A stretch of 64,000 nt of DNA. Source: Ottowia sp. Its GTDB lineage: Bacteria > Pseudomonadota > Gammaproteobacteria > Burkholderiales > Burkholderiaceae_C. The stretch covers positions 1,752,001 to 1,816,000 of the forward strand of contig NZ_JADJCO010000003.1 in the NCBI RefSeq assembly GCF_016703145.1, given 5' to 3'. This document shows, piece by piece, positions 41,665-51,010 of the stretch. A model generated the notes under the pieces. The model was not told the DNA's origin. It ran no database searches and saw only the letters and a list, made by a program, of their open reading frames with translations. The position numbers and the translations under genes were made by a program. Positions within the stretch are counted from its first letter, which is position 1; each line of letters starts with the position of its first letter.

Positions 41665-41833
41665 CTTCAGACGCGTGGCGACAGCCACCTGGGCCACGTG
41701 TTCCCCGACGGCCCCGCGGGACCGAGGGGGCCTGCGCTATTGCATCAACTCGGCGTCCTTGCGCTTCATCCCTCGAGACGAGATGGCTGCCGAGGGTTAC
41801 GGCGCCTATCTCGACCAAGTGGAGAACGTTTGA
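41665..41833 (+). pseudogene. 3' fragment of an msrB gene
   Basis: The sequence carries the MsrB C-terminus in two frames: GDSHLGHVFPDGP, then after a frameshift RGGLRYCINSASLRFIPRDE and a tail ending QVENV with TGA at 41831-41833. The zinc-binding and SGWPSF parts are missing. The stop overlaps the msrA start (TGATG), showing that an msrB-msrA operon once existed here. The intact MsrB activity in the window is the fusion at 32790. Confidence 0.8.
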
Positions 41834-42348
41834 TGAATCACGAAAAAGCCATCCTGGCCGGCGGTTGTTTCTGGGGAATGCAGGATCTCATCCGCAAGCA
41901 GCCCGGCATCATCTCGACTCGCGTGGGTTACACCGGCGGCGATGTTCCGAACGCCACGTATCGCAATCACGGCACGCATGCCGAAGGGATCGAGATCATC
42001 TTTGACCCCGAGCTGACGAGTTACCGGAAAATTCTGGAGTTCTTCTTCCAAATTCACGACCCGACGACGAAGAACCGTCAGGGCAATGACCGTGGGCTCT
42101 CCTACCGGTCTGCCATCTACTACCTCGGCGTGGAGCAGAAGCACGTTGCCGAAGAGACGATCGCCGATGTGGATGCGTCCGGACTGTGGGGAGGCAAAGT
42201 GGTCACCGAGGTCGAGCCGGCCGGTGATTTCTGGCAGGCCGAGCCGGAGCACCAAGACTATCTGGAGAAGCTCCCGGGAGGCTATACATGCCACTTCCCA
42301 CGTGCAGACTGGATCCTTCCAAAGCGCAAAAACGCCGACAGTAAATAA
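41833..42348 (+). CDS. msrA: Methionine-S-sulfoxide reductase A
   Basis: The 171-residue product has the catalytic motif GGCFWGMQ (Cys12), followed by VGYTGGDVPNATYRNHGTHAEGIEI and DPTTKNRQGNDRGLSYRSAIYY. It repairs the S form of oxidised methionine using thioredoxin. The motif is GCFWGMQ rather than GCFWCxE, so the nearby second Cys is absent, as in one MsrA subgroup. It starts on the stop of the msrB remnant. No signal peptide, so it is cytoplasmic. Confidence 0.95.
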   Translation: MNHEKAILAGGCFWGMQDLIRKQPGIISTRVGYTGGDVPNATYRNHGTHAEGIEIIFDPELTSYRKILEFFFQIHDPTTKNRQGNDRGLSYRSAIYYLGVEQKHVAEETIADVDASGLWGGKVVTEVEPAGDFWQAEPEHQDYLEKLPGGYTCHFPRADWILPKRKNADSK

Positions 42349-42558
42349 CCTGCAGCCAGAGCTGCAGAATCAGCTTTTCTGCAATGGCTTCGAAGCTGAT
42401 TCGGTTCGCAATTTTCAAACCGAATTCAGCCTGGATGAGACCTCAACTCCGCTGCCGCCGCATCACCAAGATCACAGAACCATGCCTGACCTCTCATCCA
42501 TTCCGATCACGCGCTGGCCAGCAGTACAGCGTGGCCTGCGCATCCCTGCGAGGTCTGC

Positions 42559-43527
42559 ATGAGCGTCATCGCCGCCTACTATTACAAGGAAGGCAAGCGA
42601 ATCCGGGAAATTGCGCTCGACGAGCGCTTCGAGCAGGATGAGGCGCGCTCGGGTTTCTGCTGGATCGCTCTTCTGGATCCCACCGCCGACGAACTTCACG
42701 CGCTTCAGGCGACGTATCACCTCCATCCGTTGGCAATCGATAACGCGATGCACCCGCTGTGCCCGCCCAGGCTCGACGTCTACAACGGCGAGCTATACAT
42801 CGTCGCGCAGACTGCCGAACTGGTCGGCGACCGGATCAGCTACGGCAAGATGGCGATCTTCACCGGTCACAATCATCTCATCAGCGTGCGGCACGGCAAC
42901 GCCGGAGCGCTAGGCAAACTTCGGGAGCAACTCGAGGCTTCGCCGGCGCTCTTCGGAAAGGGTGTCGACTACGTGCTGCACGCGATCTTGCACCGTATCG
43001 TCGACCAGTATCTGCCCATCTTCGAAATGATCGAGGATGACGTCCTCGCGATGGAGAAACGGTCGTTAGACGATTTTCTCGGACGGGCAGAAGTCGCCCG
43101 CATCTTCGGGCTGAGGGCCGAACTCACGCGCTTCCAACGCACGCTCGGCGCTATGGCCGAACTGGTCAGAAAACTCGTCCGCGGGCATTTCCCCTGCATC
43201 AGCGCCGAAGTGAGGCCGTACTTTAACGATGTCGCGGATCACGTCGATCGGGTGCAGTCAATGGTCGACGGCCTCCTTCAGGTCCTGTCTACAGTCTTTG
43301 AGGCCAGCAGCCTTTTGGAAGCACAAAGGATCGGGGTGATCACCCGTCAGCTTGCCGCTTGGGCGGCAATACTCGCAGTCCCGACGGCGATCGCTGGAAT
43401 ATACGGCATGAACTTCAAGCATATGCCGGAACTGGACACGGCCTACGGATACTTCGTCGTACTCGGGGTGATGGCGATATCCTGCCTTTTCCTGTTTGTG
43501 CGCTTCAAGATGGCCAAGTGGCTGTGA
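42559..43527 (+). CDS. corA: CorA-family magnesium/cobalt channel
   Basis: The 322-residue product has an N-terminal cytoplasmic alpha/beta funnel (HPLAIDNAMHPLCPPRLDVYNGELYIVA) and a long helix ending in the first membrane segment (QLAAWAAILAVPTAIAGIYGMNF). The pore signature YGMNF is intact. A short loop (KHMPELDTAYG) leads to a second membrane segment (FVVLGVMAISCLFLFVRFKMAKWL). Pentameric CorA channels carry Mg2+, Co2+ or Ni2+. It lies on the same strand as msrA after 210 bases. The link to redox functions is not clear from sequence. Confidence 0.93.
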   Translation: MSVIAAYYYKEGKRIREIALDERFEQDEARSGFCWIALLDPTADELHALQATYHLHPLAIDNAMHPLCPPRLDVYNGELYIVAQTAELVGDRISYGKMAIFTGHNHLISVRHGNAGALGKLREQLEASPALFGKGVDYVLHAILHRIVDQYLPIFEMIEDDVLAMEKRSLDDFLGRAEVARIFGLRAELTRFQRTLGAMAELVRKLVRGHFPCISAEVRPYFNDVADHVDRVQSMVDGLLQVLSTVFEASSLLEAQRIGVITRQLAAWAAILAVPTAIAGIYGMNFKHMPELDTAYGYFVVLGVMAISCLFLFVRFKMAKWL

Positions 43528-43621
43528 ATACCGCGTCTCGCAAAACTCGCCGTCATCCGACCGGTCACAGCGCGCCCGACGCCGGGGCGGGCTCAATACG
43601 ACACCAAGCATAGGTGCAGCC

Positions 43622-44194
43622 GTGACATCCCAAGTGACCGACGTTCTAGAAACAGTGCAGTCCTTCGTCGCCAAGGGCTACAACCGCGAGTACCGCGTCA
43701 AAGACGGCAATCTCGTCGATCTCGATCTCGGATCAACACTGGACCCTTGCGCCCTTCGCATCGACGCGGCGTTACGTCTCGAAAGCGGGAGTGACGCAGA
43801 AGACGCCTCCAACATCTACGCGATCATCGATCCAGCGACAGGGCACAAGGGCCTGTTGATCGACGCGTTCGACGTATTCGACGAAATGTGTCACCGCGAC
43901 CTCTCTGAGCGCCTCGTAGCGCATCGGGAAACAGTCCCGGCAGGTGACCAGGATGTGCCGAGCAAGCACGGACTGCGCAAAGTCTACAAGAGCGAGTTTG
44001 ACCGCGATCCCGAGCGTTACGTTGTGCGGCAGGGCTTTCCAGACTTCCCAGCATGCCCCTTCGGCGGAGCCTTCAGTATTCTGGGCTTTGATACCGCCGA
44101 GCAGTCTTATGTCTGGCTGGTCACAAGCATCATCCAAGATTCTCGGCTGATTCGAACTCCCTACCAAGGCGAACACGTTATCGGTGACGAATAG
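43622..44194 (+). CDS. Uncharacterised protein with a PRPP-synthetase-like small domain
   Basis: The product has about 190 residues from the GTG at 43622 (VTSQVTDVLETVQSFVAKGYNREYRV), preceded by AGGTG. The first 95 residues (GYNREYRVKDGNLVDLD, DAALRLESGSDAEDASNIYAIIDPATGHKGLLIDAFDVFDE) resemble the small domain annotated as phosphoribosylpyrophosphate-synthetase-like, which lacks the enzyme's catalytic loop. The remainder (PDFPACPFGGAFSILGFDTAEQSYVWLVTSIIQDSRLIRTPY in parts) is unrecognised. I do not assign a function. The longer frame upstream is out of family. Confidence 0.6.
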   Translation: MTSQVTDVLETVQSFVAKGYNREYRVKDGNLVDLDLGSTLDPCALRIDAALRLESGSDAEDASNIYAIIDPATGHKGLLIDAFDVFDEMCHRDLSERLVAHRETVPAGDQDVPSKHGLRKVYKSEFDRDPERYVVRQGFPDFPACPFGGAFSILGFDTAEQSYVWLVTSIIQDSRLIRTPYQGEHVIGDE

Positions 44195-44281
44195 CGAAGC
44201 GGGGCCCAGGAGGTCCCTCTCTCGAAGAGTCACGGAGCGGTCTAGTGAAAATCCTAATTAACGAAACAAAACGAGGTGGTT

Positions 44282-44731
44282 ATGCATTGGAATAAAGATC
44301 AGATCCGTGAAACTATGCTTTCGCTGGAGACCGCAGCCTTGCGCAGCGCTCGCATTAACTATGAAGAGTACGTTTCTACTGCTCGAACTGATCGGACCGA
44401 ACCCGTCGAGAGCGATGAGCACGCTCAGGCCGAAATTGCGAGCGAATTAGCGGAAGCGCTTGATGACACACTTCATGACTATGAAGAAAAACTAGAGAAG
44501 CTCGGGACGATCGATTTCGGGCCTAAGTCGGCAGTCAGTGAAGGCGCTGTTGTAAAGCTGTCTGGTCGCTACTTTGTGATTTCAGTGTCAACTAGCAAGT
44601 TCATTTGTCATGGACATGAACTCATGGGAATTTCCACGATGGCGCCAATCTTCCAAGCCATCGATGGTGCCCAAGCAGGGGATACCGTGCGGTTCAACGG
44701 TCGGGATCTCGCTGTAGAAGACGTGGCATAG
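44282..44731 (+). CDS. GreA/GreB C-terminal-domain-like protein
   Basis: The 149-residue product starts at the ATG at 44282 with GAGGTGG seven bases upstream. An acidic helical N-terminus (IRETMLSLETAALRSARINYEEYV, then EIASELAEALDDTLHDYEEKLEKL) leads to a beta domain (GPKSAVSEGAVVKLSGRYFVISVSTSKFICHGHELMGISTMAPIFQA, then GDTVRFNGRDLAVEDV). The domain pattern is that of Gre-factor FKBP-like domains, which bind RNA polymerase's secondary-channel rim. The canonical coiled-coil tip is not evident. It probably modulates transcription, but this is tentative. Confidence 0.65.
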   Translation: MHWNKDQIRETMLSLETAALRSARINYEEYVSTARTDRTEPVESDEHAQAEIASELAEALDDTLHDYEEKLEKLGTIDFGPKSAVSEGAVVKLSGRYFVISVSTSKFICHGHELMGISTMAPIFQAIDGAQAGDTVRFNGRDLAVEDVA

Positions 44732-44774
44732 AACGTATCCACCACCGTCGACGCGACACTAACGGAGGCGCCTC

Positions 44775-44945
44775 CGAAATTCGTATCATGGGATCGAGAG
44801 ATCCCAAGTTCATCGGCGTTCTTCGTTAACGAGTGATCCTTGATCCTCGATCAGGCTCCTTTGCTGCCACGTGCGATGGCAAGCAACGCCAGGGTGGTGA
44901 GCACCGCAGCAGCACAAAGGCCCCCGGAGAGCAACTTTGTCAGGT
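44775..44945 (-). pseudogene. C-terminal remnant of an MFS transporter
   Basis: The minus strand reads LLSGGLCAAAVLTTLALLA and IARGSKGA then stop, parallel to LFLCAAALLASLAVLAIARGQ in the transporter at 45948. DNA beyond the stop also matches: ATTCGTATCATGGGATCGAG here and ATTCGTATCATTGAATCGAA at 45977. So a second, related transporter gene once ended here. The rest was replaced by the protease gene. Confidence 0.6.
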
Positions 44946-45701
44946 AAGTTGTTGAGGTTGCACCGTAGCGGGAGCCGGTACATCAGCCGTGAGCGTGAGC
45001 AGGATGTCGGCGTACCAAGCGCAGTTGAGACCCAGCGACTCATCCAGTGCGAGGTCACGTGTGTTCATATCCAAACGCGAGGAGTGCACGCCCAACAGTT
45101 TCCAGGGCAGCGCCGGGTCGGTGCCAGGGGCCCGCATCACCACGGCTGCGCCGCTCGTGCCACGGTGGGTACGCGCATCCGTCAGAAAGTAGCCCTGGCC
45201 CTGGAATCGCACGCCAAAGGAAGATGCGATGACCGCGTGACGTACCACTGGCAGGTGATAAATCACATCATGAAAGCCCAGCGGATAGCCCACAACCAGC
45301 AGCGCACTGCCGACTTCGACCTCGTCCAGCATGCTCTGCAGGTGAGCCGGCGTGAAAGCCTGCATCGCTACCGACGGCGGAAGGGCCGAGCGGTCCAGCT
45401 CGATGGTCGCCACGTCGATCTCGCCGCCTGTGTCGCTTCCCTGGCGCCACATACTCTTGCCGTCAACGTAGAGCCAGACCGACAAGGCGCTCGCTTGGGT
45501 CAGGTTGACGGCATCGGTGTGCAGCTCGATTTCGACCCGGTTTGGGAAATGCTTGGTGGGCGCGTCAATGACGACGTGCCTGCTGGTGACGAAGAAAAGC
45601 CGTTCGTTGCGCAGGAAGAAAAATCCGCTGGCACCGGTCAGCAACTTGTCTCCGTCAAAAGTGGAAACTCGGGCGGCGGTTAGAAGGATAGATTCGGCCA
45701 T
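44940..45701 (-). CDS. Trypsin-like serine protease
   Basis: The 253-residue product starts at the ATG at 45701 (MAESILLTAARVSTFDGDKLL). A complete catalytic triad is visible: His in LFFVTSRHVVID, Asp in GGEIDVATIELD and Ser in THRGTSGAAVVM. VGYPLGF follows the usual pattern. No signal peptide or PDZ domain, so it is a single-domain cytoplasmic S1-type protease. Its target and trigger are unknown. It overlaps the MFS remnant at its 3' end and is flanked by the intact MFS gene. Confidence 0.85.
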   Translation of the reverse strand: MAESILLTAARVSTFDGDKLLTGASGFFFLRNERLFFVTSRHVVIDAPTKHFPNRVEIELHTDAVNLTQASALSVWLYVDGKSMWRQGSDTGGEIDVATIELDRSALPPSVAMQAFTPAHLQSMLDEVEVGSALLVVGYPLGFHDVIYHLPVVRHAVIASSFGVRFQGQGYFLTDARTHRGTSGAAVVMRAPGTDPALPWKLLGVHSSRLDMNTRDLALDESLGLNCAWYADILLTLTADVPAPATVQPQQLT

Positions 45702-45947
45702 GAGACTCTTATATATGAACGGCCCTGTGCCCGGCACGCCGTCCGACTTCTATGCCCGAAATTTGCCGACTGAGCAGAGCAGGGAGTCTCGCGAAAAACT
45801 CTGGTCGCGAGGCATGCCTGACCGACTAGATGGAGGCATTCAAGCGATGCATCGATGGGGACTGGCGGGCGGGCAGTTGACGGGCTGCTTCGGTCCGTTG
45901 TATGTGGCGTTGTATAGTGCGCCTCCGCCTTCGACTCAGTCGCCGCG

Positions 45948-47228
45948 CTAGTGCCGAGCACCCTGAGACTCCTCTTGGATTCGTATCATTGAATCGAAAG
46001 ATCCCGTGATCATCGGCGTGCTCGGACAACGGGTGGCCTTTACCTCGAGCGGGCGCTTTGGTTGCCCGCGTGCGATGGCCAGCACCGCTAGGGAAGCGAG
46101 CAACGCAGCCGCACAAAGGAATAGGCCGCCAGGGCCGATGATATTCATCGCAGCTCCCCCAATGAGGGGTCCAGCGGCAGTCCCGATCCCGTTGAGCAGA
46201 AGAAGCCCTCGCGCGGTGCCGAGTCGCCGACCGGCCGGAAGGTTGTCGTTCGCGGCGGCCAGACACAACGAATAGATCGGGATTCCAAAGCCGCCGAAGA
46301 GCGCACCCGCCGCAAGGAGCATTGGCAGAGGCGCCTGCACTGCTAACGCTACGCAGATTGCAGCTGCTGCAGACGCCAGGGCCGCACCGGCAATGGCAAT
46401 GTTTCGAGACACTCGGTCCGAAAGCCAGCCGAGTGGCCATTGCAATGCAAGTGTTCCTCCCAGAACCGCAGCCATGAAGGCGGATATACCGCTCACATCG
46501 AGTCCGATCCTCTGGGCGAAGTTCGGGCCCATGCCCCAGAAACCGCCGATAGCCAGGCCGGCCAAGAAAACGCCAACCGCAGCTAGCGGTGATACGAGAA
46601 CCACGTCCTTGAGCGCGACCGATTCCTGCTCCACCTCGGCAGGTGGATGGCTTGGAAGCAAAGTAATCGGAACCACCGCAGCGGATATCAACAGCGACAC
46701 GACGATGAACAAAGTGACGCTGGCGGGCGCCGCAATGTTGAGGAGCGCTTGCCCCACTGCCCATGAGCCCATTGAAACCACACCGAAGATCGACAGGAGT
46801 TGCCCGCGCGTGGATTGCACAGCGTGCGCATTGAGCCAGCTCTCCGTTGCGAGGATCATGCCTGCATAGGCGAAGCCGGTAGCCAGGCGAAGCGACATCC
46901 AAGCTATCGGCTCTACGAACGTCACATGGAGAAGGGTCGTCATTGAGGCAAGAGCCGCAAATCCGGCGAAGGTTCTGACATGGCCTACAGAAACGATGAT
47001 CCGCGGCAATACGAGCGCGCCTGCAGTGAACCCCGCGAAATAGAAGGACATCATCGCGCTAATCGCGCCGCTCGAGAAGCCTTCGTGGCCGGCTCTCACG
47101 ATCAAGAGCGTACCCAGTAAGCCATTGCCCAGCAGCAGCGCGGCGACGCTCAGAAGCAACGCCCCCACTGGTGCAAGAACGAGGCCTCGTCTACACGCTG
47201 TCCTTACGGTATCGATTGCCTGGCTCAT
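45948..47228 (-). CDS. MFS transporter
   Basis: The 426-residue product has about 12 membrane segments (for example APVGALLLSVAALLLGNGLL and AAVGVFLAGLAIGGFWGMG). The loop-2/3 region has LVLPRIIVSVGHVRTF, and the end of the domain-linking part is WPLGWLSDRVSRN, a motif A variant. It resembles the YcaD-like group of efflux permeases. The substrate is unknown. The hydrophilic C-terminal 40 residues after IARGQPKRP are poorly conserved. A decayed relative is at 44775. Confidence 0.85.
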   Translation of the reverse strand: MSQAIDTVRTACRRGLVLAPVGALLLSVAALLLGNGLLGTLLIVRAGHEGFSSGAISAMMSFYFAGFTAGALVLPRIIVSVGHVRTFAGFAALASMTTLLHVTFVEPIAWMSLRLATGFAYAGMILATESWLNAHAVQSTRGQLLSIFGVVSMGSWAVGQALLNIAAPASVTLFIVVSLLISAAVVPITLLPSHPPAEVEQESVALKDVVLVSPLAAVGVFLAGLAIGGFWGMGPNFAQRIGLDVSGISAFMAAVLGGTLALQWPLGWLSDRVSRNIAIAGAALASAAAAICVALAVQAPLPMLLAAGALFGGFGIPIYSLCLAAANDNLPAGRRLGTARGLLLLNGIGTAAGPLIGGAAMNIIGPGGLFLCAAALLASLAVLAIARGQPKRPLEVKATRCPSTPMITGSFDSMIRIQEESQGARH

Positions 47229-47432
47229 TTCCTAGCCTAGTGTGACGGTTGGTACTCTGCCGCACTGACGAACTGTTCGAATGCTTCGCGCCAGATTGAT
47301 GAGGACTCTTGGTGCGATTGCGTGGTGGGTCACGGTATCTGTCGTCTAGCGTGCATATATCGCGCTACTTTTCCATCGTTCAATAGTCGACCGACAAGCT
47401 GTACATAAGGCTCGCATGCTAAGGGAGCTCCA

Positions 47433-47691
47433 TCAAAACGGAACGGCTGCGCGACGTGGGTGCAAGGTTTTGGACGCCTGGACACACTTACAGGACGCTT
47501 GGACCGACAGATGACGCAGAGTGCCTTAACGCCATTCCGCTCCACGGATGCACGTCGTTCGATGTGCGTGAGGTATGTGAAGGCGGGGTAGGTTGGCCCC
47601 CTTGCCCATACATCCGCTGCATAGCTTTTATGTCTTGGTCGTGGATGTCCGATGCATAGGGAATCTGGGAGCATCCGATGAAGCGGCCGGA
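47433..47691 (-). repeat. 259-bp inverted repeat, right copy
   Basis: This is the reverse complement of 10052-10310 with a few mismatches and equal length. On the minus strand, the frame SGRFIGCSQIPYAS continues as IHDQDIKAMQRMYGQGG but reads through where the left copy has a stop. Preceding codons (FKHWMSLAPDT) differ from the left copy. Both look like ends of the same unidentified gene. Confidence 0.8.
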
Positions 47692-48015
47692 AGTGTCTGG
47701 CGCCAGCGACATCCAGTGCTTGAATTCGGGGGGCGCTTACCTGTCCTCGAGAGCTAGCGCCTTCTATAAAGGGCGTTAGGGAATTGCATACGGAGGCCTG
47801 TATTTTGGATGGCGCTATTTACGTGACAGCAACCATGGCGAGGGGAGGAATCGACTGGTTGTTCGAAGACTCTCGTACGACGCCCGCGGGAAGCAGAGCC
47901 GCATGCGATCCTTCCGGTGGGAAGCCGCCGCCGCGGACAGGATCCCAAGCTTGGTTTTGGGCCGCGAAAGGCAGGGAGAAACAAGTTCGGACCGAGCCGC
48001 GTGCAAGGAGATGCT
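47692..48015. other. Non-coding spacer upstream of the AraC-type gene
   Basis: About 320 bases with no supported gene. It holds the outer flank of the right inverted repeat and, at its end, an AAGGAG ribosome site for the regulator at 48016. Confidence 0.4.
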
Positions 48016-49047
48016 GTGGCGCAAAGCAACGACATCACCCAGCCTGAGCTGATGAGCACCCAGAGTGGGGAACTTGACTTCTCCGTGTCCAAGGCCGACA
48101 GACCAATCTTGCGCATTTCACCGGCCGATTTGGATACCCTCGTCGGCACGCTTGAGGTCCGCCAGGTCACACTTGAAGAGTGCACATTGAAGGGGGAGCG
48201 ACGGTTCGAGCCAGCGAACGATGGTATGACTCGCCTGTACTACGGGATGTGCGGAACTGGGTCCCTCACAACCTCAAATGGTCTGTCGATCGCGATTGCT
48301 CAACATACCCTTGTAGTCGTCCCGCCTGTCAGCAGGGAACATCTTCAATGTCGACCGGCCCGAGAAAACCGGGCCATGTTGGCAGGAAGCGCGCGCGTCC
48401 TGTGTGGCCATTTCCACGCCGCATTTGGTGACGTGGTTGACATGTTTGGCGGCCTATCCACGCCAATTGTGGAACGCTTTTCCGAGGGCCACGACCTACC
48501 AGCCAAGTTGACCCACGCGCTCGTCGAGCTGAAGGGGAGGGAGCCCGGCAGCGTCGCCATGACATCGCTGCTCATGAAGCAGACATTGGTGTTGCTCTTG
48601 CGCCGCTCGCTGACCTCGCCCAACCCCTGGGTCGAGCGATTCGCGATTCTGAGGGACCATCGAATCTCTAAGGCATTCGCCGAAATGACGGCAAGGCCTG
48701 GGGCCGAACATACGGTGGATAGCCTGGCGAGGACCGCGTGTCTGAGCCGATCAACCTTCATGGCGCGCTTTTTTGAGTTGGTTGGCCGAACGCCAATGAG
48801 TGTGCTCAGAGATTTGCGCATGCGCCAGGCCGCCCAGCAACTTCGAGTCACGGGCGTTCCCATTGGGCAGATTGGTCAGGCCGCCGGGTACGCAAACAAC
48901 AGCGGATTCATCCGCGCGTTTCGAAAGGCATATGGCATGGACCCTCGGGAATACCGAGGCCAAGCGCTACCCTCGTCCTGCGTTATTCCGCATGCGGTAT
49001 TCCACATCAACGACCCGAGCGAGACCAGCGAAGCACTCGTAAAGTGA
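48016..49047 (+). CDS. AraC-family transcriptional regulator (cupin N-terminal domain)
   Basis: The product has about 343 residues from the GTG at 48016 (VAQSNDITQPELM), which follows AAGGAG by five bases. An ATG at 48052 is an alternative. The N-terminal half is an AraC-binding-like effector domain (LEVRQVTLEECTLKGERRF, LYYGMCGTGSLTTSNGLSIAIAQHTLVVVPP). The C-terminal half has two helix-turn-helices (HTVDSLARTACLSRSTFMARFFELVGRTPMSVLRDLRMRQAA, then PIGQIGQAAGYANNSGFIRAFRKAYGMDPREYR, both given in short). The ligand and regulon are unknown. Downstream lies only a redoxin remnant, so the target may have been lost. Confidence 0.88.
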   Translation: MAQSNDITQPELMSTQSGELDFSVSKADRPILRISPADLDTLVGTLEVRQVTLEECTLKGERRFEPANDGMTRLYYGMCGTGSLTTSNGLSIAIAQHTLVVVPPVSREHLQCRPARENRAMLAGSARVLCGHFHAAFGDVVDMFGGLSTPIVERFSEGHDLPAKLTHALVELKGREPGSVAMTSLLMKQTLVLLLRRSLTSPNPWVERFAILRDHRISKAFAEMTARPGAEHTVDSLARTACLSRSTFMARFFELVGRTPMSVLRDLRMRQAAQQLRVTGVPIGQIGQAAGYANNSGFIRAFRKAYGMDPREYRGQALPSSCVIPHAVFHINDPSETSEALVK

Positions 49048-49229
49048 ACTGGAGGCTCTCTACGGCCTGAGTTGCCTGCAGAAAGAGAGTTCGCTGTGAC
49101 CTACTTCGACGTGGTCTTGTATGTGACCTTAGGCAGGTCGGAGCGCCTCGAATGCAGCTGCAGGCTATGAAGCTGCGGGGTCGCAATTCCGAACGGTGCG
49201 CGGAAACTTAATCGTGCCAACGTCTCTGG

Positions 49230-49402
49230 AGAAAAGTATGCTCAGTCCACAAAGCTCATCGCCCTCTCGCCGAAGGTGAGGATACCCTCGCGCTTCCTCA
49301 TTGATCGGCAGCAGACAGTCGTGTACGCCGAGATCAATGCTGGTGAAACCCATCGGATAGATCTGAGCGGCCTTCTCACCGCATCGGGGGTTTTTAGCGA
49401 AA
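49230..49402 (+). pseudogene. C-terminal fragment of a peroxiredoxin-like (AhpC/TSA) gene
   Basis: The plus strand reads QSTKLIALSPKVRIPSRFLI then DRQQTVVYAEINAGETHRID. This resembles the P-x-x-F-x-I-D-R-x-G-x-x-x-Y-A-x-x-x-x-x-Y-x-x-R ending of AhpC/TSA-type peroxiredoxin-like proteins. The cysteine-bearing first half is not present upstream, where no open frame continues. This is decayed redox-gene debris. Confidence 0.4.
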
Positions 49403-50059
49403 GGCATCTGGGCTCTAAGCTTCCTTCACTAGACTCGGGAATGTCCGATATAGACGGGCGCATCGCGTGCTGACCAGTTCGTTGTCACCAAGGCAGTGTT
49501 CCCGGGCGACTGGGATGCACTTACGACGGATGAAGTTGTTCAGCTCATCACACCGACTGAATCTGTGGGATTTTCGCGTGCTGGTCACGGTGAGTACCAT
49601 CAGCGCAGTGCTTGTCATGAATTGAGTTTTCGGGCCTCGAAGCCACGGGCGAGTGCACGGGCATCAGCTCCACTACCCAGTCGATGAAGGCCCGCAGTTT
49701 CGCACTCACATGGCGGTTGGACGGGAACGCCACATACATCGGCATCGCATCGAAGCTCCAGCCGTCGAACAGCGGCACCAGTTCGCCCCGCGCCGCATGG
49801 TCGTTCGCCATGTACTGCGGCAGCCACAACACGCCCATGCCCGCCACACCGGCCGCGAGGTAGGCGTTCCCGTCATCCAACGCCACTACATGGCGCCCCT
49901 GCACCTCGATGCGCTCGGCATCGCGCTGCATGCTGATGAGCGCCACCGTGCCGCTGCGCGCGCGCAAATAGCCCACCGTGTGGTGGTGCGAGTCTTCCAG
50001 CTCACCCGGGTGCAGCGGCGTGCCGGCGCGCTGCAGGTAGGCCGGTGCTGCATAAACAC

Positions 50060-51010
50060 CTAGATGTGGAGTGTCAAGAGGTTCTTTGGAGACATCGAGA
50101 GACGCGAGATAGGCGGCACAAGATCGATTCCGTGGTGCGGCCTGTGCCAGTTGTAGAAATGCGTCCAAATCGGCAGGGCCGCGCAGCGCTGTTGTGAGTT
50201 CTCGTAGGTGTGCCCATAGGCCCACTCGCGCAGCGCAGACTGGATGAACCTCTCGGCCTTCCCATTGGTCTGCGGGCGATAGGCCCGCGTGAACTTTTGG
50301 GTGATGCCCAGCTCCAGGCAAGCCTCACCAAACAGCGCGGAGTGGAACGACATGCCGTTGTCTGTCAGCACGCGTTGGATGGGTACACGCAGACTGGCGA
50401 AGTAGCCTACCGCGGCCCGCAGGAATGCCTCAGCGCTGATCTTCGTCTCGTCGGGGTAGACCTGCGTGAAGGCCAGCCGGCTGTGGTCGTCCACGGCCAC
50501 AAAGACGTAGTCCCAGCCGACCCTTCGCCCGCGCTGGGAGCGATCGCCGGTGATGCGGTGACCGACCTGCTCGAAGCGCCCGAGCTTCTTGATGTCGATG
50601 TGCAGCAGCTCACCGGGGTTCTCGCGCTCGTAACGTTGCACGGGCTCTTGGGGCCGAAGATCGCTCAGCCGTGACAGCCCGGCTCGACGTAGAACACGGC
50701 TGACCGTCGCCTTGGACACGCCCATGTACGAGGCGATGTAGGCTTGCAAGCACAGCTTGCGCCGCAGCTCCACGATGGCCAGCGCCACATGCGGTTCGAT
50801 GGCGCGCGGTGACTTCTCGGGGCGCGAAGATTTGTCCAGCAGACCATTGGCCCCGTCTGCCAGGTAGCGTGCCAGCCATTTGCGTGCCGTCACGGCACTG
50901 ACGCCATGCTTGGCGCCTGCATCTGATGCGCTCATGCCACGTTCTTTGAGATCTCGGACCATCTCCAGGCGACGCAGGTAGGTCAATCGGGCATTCTTAT
51001 GGGTGTTCAT
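50060..51010 (-). CDS. IS481-family transposase
   Basis: The product has 316 residues from the ATG at 51010 (MNTHKNARLTYLRRLEMVRDL). Two helix-turn-helix segments (GMSASDAGAKHGVSAVTARKWLARY and AYIASYMGVSKATVSRVLRRAG) precede the rve domain. Catalytic residues: Asp in LLHIDIKKLGRF, Asp in RVLTDNGMSFHS, and Glu in NGKAERFIQSAL. The TAG stop lies in the target duplication just outside the element, so the C-terminus depends on the insertion site. All catalytic residues are intact. Confidence 0.92.
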   Translation of the reverse strand: MNTHKNARLTYLRRLEMVRDLKERGMSASDAGAKHGVSAVTARKWLARYLADGANGLLDKSSRPEKSPRAIEPHVALAIVELRRKLCLQAYIASYMGVSKATVSRVLRRAGLSRLSDLRPQEPVQRYERENPGELLHIDIKKLGRFEQVGHRITGDRSQRGRRVGWDYVFVAVDDHSRLAFTQVYPDETKISAEAFLRAAVGYFASLRVPIQRVLTDNGMSFHSALFGEACLELGITQKFTRAYRPQTNGKAERFIQSALREWAYGHTYENSQQRCAALPIWTHFYNWHRPHHGIDLVPPISRLSMSPKNLLTLHI

